Made by a program: the position numbers and the translations under genes. Shown here in pieces: positions 43,485 through 54,400 of a DNA stretch of 64,000 bases (the stretch's first letter is position 1; each line of letters opens with the position of its first letter). Below the pieces are notes generated by a model. The model had not been told where the DNA came from, ran no database searches, and saw only the letters and a program-made list of their open reading frames with translations. Source of the DNA: Naegleria lovaniensis (taxonomy: Eukaryota; Heterolobosea; Eutetramitea; Acrasida; Naegleriidae); contig NW_025407847.1 in assembly GCF_003324165.1 (NCBI RefSeq), positions 278,219 to 342,218 on the forward strand, written 5' to 3'.

Positions 43485-46400
43485 TCAATGACTTTGATGT
43501 TGTACTTCATTGAATGGCATGGACACAAGCTTTGAGAGTTTGATACAAATTTCGTTAAAATCTGGTCTCTCTCTGTCGTTGCCATTCCAACATTGTTTCA
43601 TGAGATTTAAATATTCTCGAGTCATGTCACATAATACTTCAACAGAGCATGACTCGGATTTGTTCACATGTTTCGAATTATTGCCGCCATAATTGGGAAG
43701 AATGAATTCAGAAATCCATTCCTTCATTTCATCATCGTCGTCAAAAGGTATGATGGGACGTTCTCCATTCATTACTCGGAACAGAATATTCACAGCTGAA
43801 CTGGTAGATTTGTCAGCATGTCTTTGCCTATATTTGTGAAGCTTTTCACAATGAGCATTTAAATAAGGATTTTCCTCAAAGAATAATTCCCACATGATAA
43901 TTGCAAAACTATAAATATCAACTTTGTGATTGTAAGTGGACTTTCCTTCAACCATTTCCTTTAGTGTATGAAGTTTTCACAACAAAGGATCCATTGATTA
44001 TTATAAAAATCACATCAAGTGTGAAAATTCGTCATATTCAAAAATCCCAAACTTACGTTGGCCATATAAAAAAGAGTTCCAATATTTGTCGTGGCAGAAC
44101 TTGTATCACTCTCCGTCTTACTTAATCCAAAGTCACAAATTTTGGCAACATGTTGATCCAATAAAATATTTCCAGGTTTTAAATCTCGATGAATAATTCC
44201 ACGAGGCTTCAATGAATGTAAATAATTCATTCCTTTTGCAACTCCAAGTAATATATCAATTTTTTGATGCAATGTAATTCTTTCCATTCCTAACTTGACA
44301 TTGTAAATCAACTTGTCAAGACTTCCGTTTTCTAAATATTCTACAACCATATACTTTTTAGATCCAGCAATTATTACACCAAAGAATTGAACAATATTTG
44401 GATGTCGAATACTTCCCAAAAGTGATGCTTCCCTCTCAAACTCATCATCTTCATGATTATCGTCAGTGTTCACATTGTTTTCTTCGTCATATTTAAGAGT
44501 TTTTAAGGCAACCTTAGTTCCATTCCAATTGGCAAGATAAACTGTTCCATTCGCTCCTTCAGCTATTCTTTTAATAATCTCAATTTCATCAACTGAAATC
44601 ATCCACGAATAGACTTTCTTCTTGTTTTGAGTTTTCTTTTTTGATTTTGTTGAAGCGACAGACTGTTCATCACAAGTGTTCACTTTGGCAAGTAGAGGAG
44701 TATTTTCTTTCGTTCGTTCATTGTTCATCCTCTTGGAGATGGTTTGAGAATCAATGTTTGTTTCTATGTCTTCTCCATCTTCGTCATCTTCGTTGGTTAA
44801 GAGAATACTCTTTTCCATCAATTTTGACTCCATTCTCTTTTCTGCATTTTCTTTCCGTTCCAATCTTTTCAATTTTCTAACAGTATTTCTCACCAATCGA
44901 AATATCAAACAGAGACATGACAAAACAACAGAGGAGATCACAATTGTAGCCAAGGAAGCCATACCAATAAGAAATGCATAGGATGCAAGGACCTCCGTGT
45001 TAGCAACATCTATACATGTGAAAAATTCCTCAATGGAATTCTGACTCCACGTGAGCACTGTTCCATCAGGGCACGGAAGTACATGAATATTCATAGAAAT
45101 TTCATAGGGTTGAATGTTCTTGTCATACACACCCACACGGTTAATGAAAATGCTTGCTAGAACATCTCCAAAGTTAGGTTGTTTGAGAAATACTGAGAGA
45201 GATCGTATTAATAGTGTAGAATTGTCGGAACTGTCCATAAAATATAGACTAGCTTGTTTGGAATATTGTGGTTTCAAAGCACATGTAATGTGTTTCTCCA
45301 AAAACTTTACACGTTCTGAATACTGACCTGTCCATAGTAAGAGTTGTACTTGTGGAATGACTTGTCCAGGATAGATGTAAAGTTGAGGTGTTTCATGGTG
45401 CCCAAATTTAGAAATGTTTTGAGGAGAGTAGTGAACCCAAACTTCATAATCAATGTTATCCAATATCATTGCTGTATTGCTGCCATATGAAGACGCCTTA
45501 TTTCCAATCTCTGTGAAATTACTCTTCCTAACAATTTCTGAACGTTCCGTATACAAACATCCACCAGCATAGGAAGCAGTATTATTTTCACATAGAACAT
45601 TATCAATATTTAGCTTGTAAGAGTCGTAAATATAAAAGGCACCTCCGTTTGAGTAAGCATGATTATTCACGAGTGACACGTTTTGTATGTTTAAATTTTC
45701 GGTCACGACAAAAAGTCCTCCTCCATTGGTTGCTGAATTGTTGGCAAACAGTGAATTTTGAATGTCCACGATGTAAGACTCAAGATAGAGACCTCCTCCA
45801 TTGCATGATTGGCCGAGCTTGGCTTTACAATAACTATCTTTGAAAATCGATGCAAGAATGAGTACGTGTGTTTCTCCAATGAGTCCCATCATTTTTGCAC
45901 TCACACAAGGACTTCTATTGTTCTTAAAGACCGTATCAATTATATGCACTGTAATTACATTATCAAATAGCAATGATGGAACATGATTGTATTCGAAATG
46001 AGTCGAATGTAGTGTCACTAATGAACTTCCCATAATATTAATTAAAAATTGGTCGTAAGGAAGAGTGCTGTACAAATTCACAAATGCACAATTTTCGAAG
46101 GAGAGGTTGGTAATTGCATTCAGTAACATGTAAAATTGTACATCTCTAGCTGTAACTCTTCGTAGTTGTGAATTCGAAGAAAACATTAACTCAATACGGA
46201 TTTTCTTTCCATAACAGCCCACATCTTCAAATAAAATAGATGAAAATTCAAAGAGTGAAATTGCAGAATCTCGTAATTGAGAAGCTCTGATCACGAAAAA
46301 AAGATTATCTTGAGCAACTCCAGAGTTTTTAGGTGTGTGAAAGCTGAATCTTTCCAACTTGGATGTTGTGATCGACACATTTGCGTGGATCGCAGCTGAC

Positions 46401-47182
46401 AATTCACTATCGTTCACACTCGAGTCCTCTAAAGAAAAAAATCTTCCTTTTTCCAAAGCAAATTTTGAATATGTGACTCGACAGGACACAATCCTCAATT
46501 CCCTCTCCTCTTTTGGATTGGTTGGATTGGAATTGTAGGATTCATCCAACAAATCAATATTTGACATGTTCACATTTGAAAATATTACCTTTTCCATATG
46601 AGTAGGTACATGCAATCGAAAAACAATGGAATCCAATTGAATCGTGTGAAAATATAGTTTTCTAATCGGTACTCTTCTAAATAGAGGTTCATTTTCACAA
46701 TTCAACACAATGACCTCAGAAGCATTGTACGATGTGATTTGTAATTCATGAATTTGAGTCAATTTTGCTGACACTTCATCTTGAACTTTGCATTGATCTA
46801 GTCCATAGTTCAAACTACCATTTTGTGTTCTCAATAGCACAAATTGTGCAGAAATTTCACTCGTGGAAGTTGTCAAATTCAAAAGAACTTGAATGGCTTC
46901 GGAAATGGACCTACATGGTTGTGTCATGCTAGTGCAATTGTTATTGTGATTTTTCATTGCTGGTCTACTACTAGTAGAGCGTGATTGTGAGGTTGTTGGT
47001 GGCTGAATGAAGAGTGTGATGTAATTGTTCATGTATGATGAGTGCTCGAAGAAAGTGGGAGAAGTAGCGACTACCACCGAATCCCGAACAGATGCCATCA
47101 ACATGTTTGCAAATACTAGGCCTTGACCCGACACGAGCAAACAGCAAACAAGTGAGATGACCCATCCATTCGCTGTAAACAT
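43485..47182 (-). CDS. receptor-like TKL kinase with a beta-helix ectodomain
   Basis: The exons are complement(43485..43958, 44057..47182) with a 98-nt intron inside the activation loop (GTLFYMAN-EMVEGKSTYNHK). The protein has 1199 residues. A signal peptide (VISLVCCLLVSGQGLVF) leads to an ectodomain of about 720 residues. It is rich in NxS/T sites and parallel beta-helix turns (NSLFANNSATNGGGLFV, VSLVNNHAYSNGGAFYI, CENNTASYAGGCLY). A TM helix follows (YAFLIGMASLATIVISSVVL), then a basic-acidic juxtamembrane region. The TKL-type kinase has IAEGANGTVYLA, VALKTL, HRDLKPGNILL and DFGLS. The usual APE motif reads ANE. The C-lobe has a Asp/Asn-rich insert before WNGNDRERPDF. The ligand is unknown. 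Confidence 0.9.
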
Positions 47183-47431
47183 TTTTTAGAACCTTCTTAG
47201 GGTGAAATTGGAGACTTGGTGAGATAATCATGATGGTAGAATGGAACATGGTCTATGAGAAATGTCGTCCAAATTAATTTTTTGCTTTCCATCTTGTGGT
47301 GCATCCAGTGGGTTTTTTTGAGTTTTTTGAGTTCTGGTCGAGACATCATTGTTGGTCGAGATCATGCCATCAGAACAAGAAGACAATGATCATCAAACCG
47401 GGATTGATCTATTTTTATTAACAAAAAAAAT

Positions 47432-49042
47432 ATGCCTTCTGTAAAGATTGCTTGGAACAAATCAACCTATGACAACGTGGAGATTGGAGACTTGAAGACG
47501 GGATTGGATTTCAAGAAGAAATGCCAAGAATTAACTGGTGTTCCTCCTGAAAAACAAAAGGTCATGGGATTGGGAGCCGGTCTTTTGAAAGATGATGCTG
47601 ATTTGTCTAGTTTGAAAGTCAAACAAGGTCAACTTGTTAGAGTGATGGGATCAACGGAACCAGTACCAGAAGCACCAAAAGAAAAGATTGTTTTTATAGA
47701 AGATGCTGTTAAAGAAGGTGGAGAAGTTGGCGAAATGGTAAGTTTTTTAATTAAGCCATTGTCGTGATGATTGATCATCATTGTATTTTTGTGTCCGATC
47801 TTATACAACGATTGATATACAATATTCAAAATATTAATTTACATTCAATGAAATAATTATTCAACAATCAACCGGAAAATCAATAGACGTATTATCCAGC
47901 TGGTTTGGAAAATTTAGGAAACACTTGCTACATGAATTCTGTAGTTGAAACTTTGAGATATGTTCCTGAATTGAGACAGTCACTCGACACCTTTGATCAA
48001 ACCACTGTGAGTGATTTGTACGAAAAGGATAAGTCTCTTACTACAGAGTTGAAAAACCTTTTTAACAATTTGGACGCCAAGCATGAATCTTTTGCTCCAA
48101 TTACCTTCTTGACTGCTTTAAGATCTGCCTACCCTCAATTTGCAGAGAAGGACCGTAATGAACTTGGCGAATTCTATGCTCAACAAGATTCCGATGAATT
48201 TCTCACAAACTTGTTAGGTTCTCTTGAGAATACTCTCAGACAAAATGACCAGAATATTATCAAGGAATTATTTGAAGGTGAATTTGAAGTCAAGTAAGTA
48301 TATTTTGATGACATATCATAACCAACTGCCTTTTAGACTTCAATGCACTGAGTGTGAAGAACCACCAGTTGTGACCAAGGAGAGTTGGAAGAAATTGTCA
48401 TGTTTCATTTCTCAACAAATTAATAATTTACCTTTTGGATTACAAAAGAGCTTGGAAGGAACTGTTGAAAAGGAATCTCCAACTCTTGGAAGAGTGGCTG
48501 TATATTCTAAAATTCAGAGAATTAGCAAATTGCCAAATTATTTAGTGATCAACTTTGTTCGATTTTACTGGAAGCAAAAACAACAACTGAAAGCAAAAGT
48601 TCTCAGAGAAGTACAATTTCCATCAATTCTTGACGTTTTCGATTTGTGCAGTGAAGAATACAAGAACAAGTTGAAGCCCGCCAGAGAAAAGATGAGAGAA
48701 CTTAGAGAAGAGGAAATGAAAAAGAAGAAAGAAGAATCCCTTTCTGGCACCTCACAAGCAAACAAGAAACAAAAAACTGAAAACCAAAAAGATTTAACAC
48801 CACTCTATCAAGTCGATGAAAGTGGATGGTATGAATTATGTGCTGTTGTCACTCACAAAGGAAGAGCAGCCAATGAGGGTCACTATGTTGGTTGGGTGAA
48901 GGCTGATTCAGGCCAATGGCTTGAGTTTGACGATGATGATGTTACAGCAGTCACAGAAGAGGATATTAAGAAGTTAAGTGGAGGTGGTGATTGGCATTGT
49001 TCCTATATTTGTCTCTACAGAAAGTGTAGGACTGCTCCATAA
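47432..49042 (+). CDS. USP14: proteasome-associated deubiquitinase USP14/Ubp6
   Basis: This enzyme removes ubiquitin from substrates at the 26S proteasome. The exons are 47432..47737, 47887..48293 and 48337..49042; the introns are 149 and only 43 nt. The protein has 472 residues. An N-terminal ubiquitin-like domain (residues 3-76) docks on the proteasome. The catalytic USP domain starts at YYPAGLENLGNTCYMNS (Cys nucleophile). It continues with QQDSDEFL, LQCTECEEPPV, SRLP-like SKLPNYLVINFVRFYWK and FPSILDVFDLCS, and ends with NEGHYVGWVKADSGQWLEFDDD (His, Asp; parts shown). A Lys/Glu-rich coil sits before the last block, as in the family. It is in tandem with a SUMO-like gene. Confidence 0.97.
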
Positions 49043-49166
49043 ATTTATGTATTTTTGTAGTATTTTTCGTCGTCTGCAAAAAATTCTGTAAATTGATTGC
49101 AGTGACTGGATCTAAATAAAATTAACGATCTGCATTGCAAAGAATTCGAACAATCAAAAAAAAAAG

Positions 49167-49633
49167 ATGAGCACAGAAGCCAACAACACCGTCACAGCCA
49201 CCAATAACGCCTCTCTTGAAGAGCCTTCACCTCCCACGTCCACTAACAATGCCCAAAAGGACCTGGCCGAGTCTCAAAGTGACACCAAAGACACATCCGA
49301 ACAAAACAAGGACAACCAGGACCAGCACATTCTTATTCATGTGGAAGATCAGGTAAGTACTAGCCATGCTTCAAACATGCTAACAAATTTGAATCAAAGC
49401 ACGAACGTAAACTCACCTTCAAAATTAAACGATCAGCTCGGTTAAAGAAAATTATGGAGTTATATCGCCAAAAGTATGGACTTTCTAGCAGTGCTCGTTT
49501 TCTGTATGATGGAGAAAGAATTGGCGAAAACGACACAGCTATTAGTTTGAATATTCAAAATAATGATATGATTAATGTCACAGTCGAACAAACTGGAGGT
49601 TATCTTGATTTTATGGACATTGACATGAACTAA
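49167..49633 (+). CDS. SUMO-like ubiquitin-fold modifier
   Basis: The exons are 49167..49352 and 49400..49633 with a 47-nt intron; joining gives HVEDQ-HERKLTFKIKRSARLKK. The protein has 139 residues. The first about 52 are disordered and Thr/Asn/Asp-rich. The beta-grasp fold follows with SUMO-specific features: FKIKRSARLKKIMELYRQKYG (partly shown), RFLYDGERIGENDT, and VTVEQTGG with the di-Gly. Ten residues (YLDFMDIDMN) follow the Gly-Gly and would need removal by a SENP/Ulp protease. No canonical YKxE-type site was found in the N-tail. It lies 124 bp after the USP14 stop. Confidence 0.9.
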
Positions 49634-49779
49634 CACTTGTAAATAGTTGCTTTGATGAATAAATGACCATATTGGTGTGCAACAAGAAAATCTCATGTTT
49701 TTGAAATTGGCCTTGTTCATGAATGCTACAATCATTATTGAGCAAAGTTCTGTTTGCCAAACATAACAATTACAGCCAT

Positions 49780-51003
49780 CTATTTGGATTCACATTGCTG
49801 TGCAACATCTCCCGACTTCTGTTGTTGCTTAATGGTAACACAAGCTCTTGCGAAATGTACACAAGTTCTCTCCATCCATGACGGTACCGCTTTGTAAGGT
49901 GTCCACCCATCTAGCCAAGCAACATGACCTCCTCGTTCAGTGGTTGCCAAAATAATATTTGAATTCTCTTTGAGGTCGTCATACGGAATTGCATATTTTG
50001 AGGAAATTGGATCGTCCAAAGCATTCAGAAAGAGAATTGGAATTTGAATACCTGATATGTCGTGCTTACAACTGAATCGTTGATAGAGATTGGACAAATT
50101 ATCAATGCCCAATATTTCTCGACTCACAACATCGTCAAATTCTAAAGTTGAACTCACTCTTTTCACTTGATCCATTTTCACCGATGTACTTTCAAAAACA
50201 TGTTCATGAGCCAACACCAATTCCTTTCTCTTCTTTGTAAAGACCTTATCATAAATTAATCGATTCACAAATTCATCTTGTAATCTTCTTGACGATGTTT
50301 CTAAATTGAAAGGATTGGATACGGAAATGGCAAAATCAATGGGTGAATCTTTTCCAACCTCTCCCAAATATTTGGTCATGATATTTGAGCCAAGACTAAA
50401 TCCACAAGCAATCATTGCAATAGCCTTTGGGAATTTGTTCTTAATATGGAGAAGGACGACATCCATATCTTCACTTGTCAATCCAAACACTGGTGTTTTG
50501 AGTTGTGTTTGAGCACCTCGATAATTCACGACCACAGCTCTCATTCCACCATCCCGCACTACATACGACACAAAATGTTTAATTTCAATTTCTTTACTTC
50601 CTCCGCACACTCCAGCAAAGACCACCATGATGGGCGACTCTTCAGTAATTTCATTCTCTTCAGATTCTTCAATTTCTAAACGATTATCATGAACCCAATC
50701 CAATATAATATGTCCTCCACATTTGAAAGTAAATTCTTCGGAATCATACGAGTACCAATTAATATCGGGTCGTAGAGTTACATTGAAAATTGTTTGAAGA
50801 TGAGTATTGATGAGATAGGGAGTTGGAGAAAAGGTAGCACGTTCCGATGTACTAAATGTACGATCTACCAACTCATGGATGATGGTATTCTCAGCAGAAG
50901 CATTATAGTAGAGCTTGACTCTCTCACAAACAAATTGGCGATAATAAATAAAGAGAATGAGGAAGAGGGCAATAAAGCCTAGAGCTAGATAGGCAAGTAT
51001 CAT
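49780..51003 (-). CDS. ABHD1/3-type alpha/beta hydrolase (EMB8/YheT family)
   Basis: This intronless, membrane-anchored hydrolase of lipid esters has 407 residues. The first ATG of the frame is used, and TM ILAYLALGFIALFLILFIYY immediately follows. The family block PYLINTHLQTIFN is present. The oxyanion and strand motif reads PIMVVFAGVCGGSKEIEIKH, and AVVVNYRGAQ replaces the usual NxRG. The catalytic triad is Ser in CGFSLGSNIM, Asp in LNALDDPIS and His in GGHVAWLDGW. It is probably an ER-membrane phospholipase or acylglycerol lipase. It converges on the SUMO-like gene with 146 bp between stops. Confidence 0.9.
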   Translation of the reverse strand: MILAYLALGFIALFLILFIYYRQFVCERVKLYYNASAENTIIHELVDRTFSTSERATFSPTPYLINTHLQTIFNVTLRPDINWYSYDSEEFTFKCGGHIILDWVHDNRLEIEESEENEITEESPIMVVFAGVCGGSKEIEIKHFVSYVVRDGGMRAVVVNYRGAQTQLKTPVFGLTSEDMDVVLLHIKNKFPKAIAMIACGFSLGSNIMTKYLGEVGKDSPIDFAISVSNPFNLETSSRRLQDEFVNRLIYDKVFTKKRKELVLAHEHVFESTSVKMDQVKRVSSTLEFDDVVSREILGIDNLSNLYQRFSCKHDISGIQIPILFLNALDDPISSKYAIPYDDLKENSNIILATTERGGHVAWLDGWTPYKAVPSWMERTCVHFARACVTIKQQQKSGDVAQQCESK

Positions 51004-51410
51004 ATCGTGTTTAATGTACAAAAAACTGGAGAAATTAGATATCAATAGATTGATAACGAGGAGTAACGACACTACTATCAAGTATATACTTCAGAACAAG
51101 ATGACGAGCTCTCTAGTTTCGGGAACAATTCACGAACTGTAGCTACAGTGATTTTCCGAATGATGAATTCTCAATGATGATGAAGATAATGGTCGAGCGA
51201 GAGGAGATGTCAATGTTGCTGTTTTCGTTGTGGAGACGAAGAGAGCGCACAACAAGGAGAATTTTTTCACCTTTGGATTCTTTGTACGCACAAGAACCTG
51301 TTGAGAACGAATGAACGAGGATGAACGGTTAAAGAAATTGGATATTATTCAAAGATAATTGTAAAATTTTTCAAAAGTAACAAATTCAATTGTTTAAAAA
51401 GGAATGAAAT
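51004..51410. other. intergenic region, no gene seen
   Basis: About 400 bp lie between the ABHD start and the end of the giant receptor gene, both on the minus strand. It must include the ABHD promoter and the receptor 3' UTR. Nothing else is recognisable. Confidence 0.4.
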
Positions 51411-54400
51411 TTAACACAAATACACCACGTTAGCTTGATCAATCATGACTTGTTGCAATTCATAGGCCTTACTGAAAGTGACATATTCTGGACTGAAAAC
51501 GAAACGAGAGAAGGTGTCACCCAAGTTCACTAAAATTTGTCGATTCAAAGTATTAAAGCAATCTCTCACTGATTTAGCATCAATGTCAAACATTGGAACT
51601 GGAGTGTTCTTGGTTGCAACCTTAATGTCCTTATCCAAGTTTTCAATGTCAAGTTGGAAGTTTTCTCTTGCTTCTTGTTGTTTGTTAAGAACATTCTTGT
51701 ACAGATAAAGGAATGAATTTCTACATTTCGACGGAATGTTCACTTCTGTTGTTGCTCCTGTCATGATATACGTATTATAAATGAAGGAAAGGAATTTTGG
51801 AACAGCAGCTAAATCCTCGCCATAAGTAATGGACTTGTTGGATCGTAAATCTGTGTAAAGATAAATGTTTTCCAAAGAAAATTCCTTTTCACAGAAAGCT
51901 TCAAATAAGTGATATCCTTCTTCACTGTCCAACACGATACTCATATCCTTATTGACAAGTTCTTCTTCGCCATCGTTGACTTGTGTGGCGGTAATTTCTT
52001 GTTGGCTATTCTCTTGTCTGTCCTGGCTCTTTTGCTTTTCACGATTTCTTCGTTGGCTTCTGGTCTTGTAATGGAGAAGAACAAGCAAGGTGTATCCACC
52101 AAAGACTAACAAGTAAGAAAGAACGTAAAGTACTTCAAAGATAAATGAAACTCCATCTACTGTTAAAGCTTTCTGGAATAATTCAGCAGATTCAAATCTA
52201 AAGGATAAACTGCTGAGACCAATGACTTGATTCAGGAATAGGAAACTAAAACTAACAATGTAGAGAATCATTTCCATTCTGAAATAGAGTGGTCCATCGA
52301 GTGAAATGAACCATCTGTACATGCCTACAAGAGGATTGGTGTATTCTTTCTTGGTATTAGACGCTCCGTTATCTGCATAGAATACATTGGACTCTCTCTT
52401 CTTGCCAACGGCTCGAGCTTTTCTTTCTTTTTCTACCTTTTGAGAACCGATAAAGTCGAAGATAGTGACACCAATAATAATCACACTGAACACAAATGCA
52501 GTTAGTGTGTATGAAATGGAAACAATATAAGTATAAGCAGATGCTGAGATGGCATTAGTTCTTCTCAATATTACCCACAACGTCCAATAACACAAATTAA
52601 TAATTGCAAACACCACTACGATGGTCACAAACAAGCCAGTCGAGGTACAATAACGTAGTGCTTTTAGAATTCTTTCACTCTTCTTTTCATCTCCTCTAGA
52701 TTCGGCAATTAACTGATAGAGATATTTCATGAACTGGAATCTAAACACTTGCATGACATATGATAAAATTGCTGTTAGATTCATAGTGTTCACAACAATT
52801 GCCACAATATTTGCAATGACGTTGGCTGCAGTGTCTCCAGCTTCCCACATTTGGCTGTCACTAGACAATAACTGACCAACAAGAACACCTCTTTGAATGA
52901 TGTATACTAATAAACTTTCGATCATTAGTGCTGCCATTCCCAAATAAGGTGTTACCAATCGACTGCTCACTGGTTGTTCCTTTCTATATACAATCAACAA
53001 TATTAAAATCACTGATGATGCAATGAAATAGAAAACACCAAATGCAATTTGAGCAAAGTACAGAGAAGCAACTTGATCTCTCACTACAGGAGGAAGAACT
53101 TGAGTCTTCTGTTCAAGGAAAGTGGAGAACATGGTTGTGTGAGTGCATGCACATTGAATCGTTCCAGAAGCTAAATCCACAGAATGGAGAGTACATCCAG
53201 ATTCGCTCCAACTTGATTTTGATTCATCATAGTACCGACATGAAAAGGTATTATTTGAAGTAATGTTCTTTGAATCCAGTGAAATCTTAAACGAAAGTAT
53301 AATGGGTTGAGCAAGGTCCTTGAGAGGAACTGTGGTAGCATCTTGCAAATACTTAAAGTCAACGGCTATGGATGTACTTGGGTTTGATCGAGTATAATTG
53401 TTAGAATATGGAAGTGTGGAATATGAAATCAATGATGTTCCTGAATTCTTGGAGTAGCCATTGTATTGAGACATGATACTGGAAATACTAAGCCCAATTT
53501 CTGTTTCACCAGAGGAAAGAGTTTGATTTCCGCTCACAGGTCCAGATAACTTGAAGCTGGAGATTGTAATGTTAATAAGAGGAGTCGAGAAGGAAACTTT
53601 TGGTAGTTCTTTCTCTTGAGGGTTAAGCACTTTTGGAACTTCTCCCAACAAGACCATACTAGCCAATTTTGAGGTCACACTCACAGTTTGATCTGCTCCA
53701 ACACCGGATGATAATAAATTAGAAGTGACAGCAATACTTGATGTGACATCAGTGGCAGAAAGTTTAGACTTGACGAAACCATAGAGCTTAATTTCTTGAT
53801 TGTAAAGGTCCTCAATAGAATTGACAAAGCTTGTCAATTTGGTTGTAATTTCTGTCACAACTCCTGGGTTTACAGATCCAACGGTTGAGGTTAAAGCCTC
53901 AAATGTAGCAAGAGCACCAGCTGGATTCTTTGGGTCAATTTCAATCTTCTTGACAAGTTGATACACGAGCTCGCTAGAGTTACCACCTGAGTTTGCACTA
54001 ACCACAGTGATGGATTGATCGTAGGCAGCAACAGTCAATGCAGCTCCACTCAAACTGTTCACCTTCTCAAGCAATTGTTCGGATGTTCCATTAAATGCAG
54101 CCACTTGAACTGGAAGCGTTTGCTCAGCTTGAGAATCTATATTTCCAAGTGCATCCATGACAAAGACGACCAATTTAATTTCCTGAGTCGCTGCTGCTCT
54201 CTTACTACTTGTGGCCTTTGCCTTAATAAAAGGTAAGTAAACCGAGAGAGAGGTATTGGTCGAAAATTCTGTCAATCGTACTGGCTTACCAGTGTTAGGA
54301 TCGTAGAAACCAATAGCATAGCTCAATGGTAACAATTCTTCAGGAGCGTTCCATGGCTGGATGGCAATAGTGAATTGATCAGTGAGAGCTGTACCTTGTG

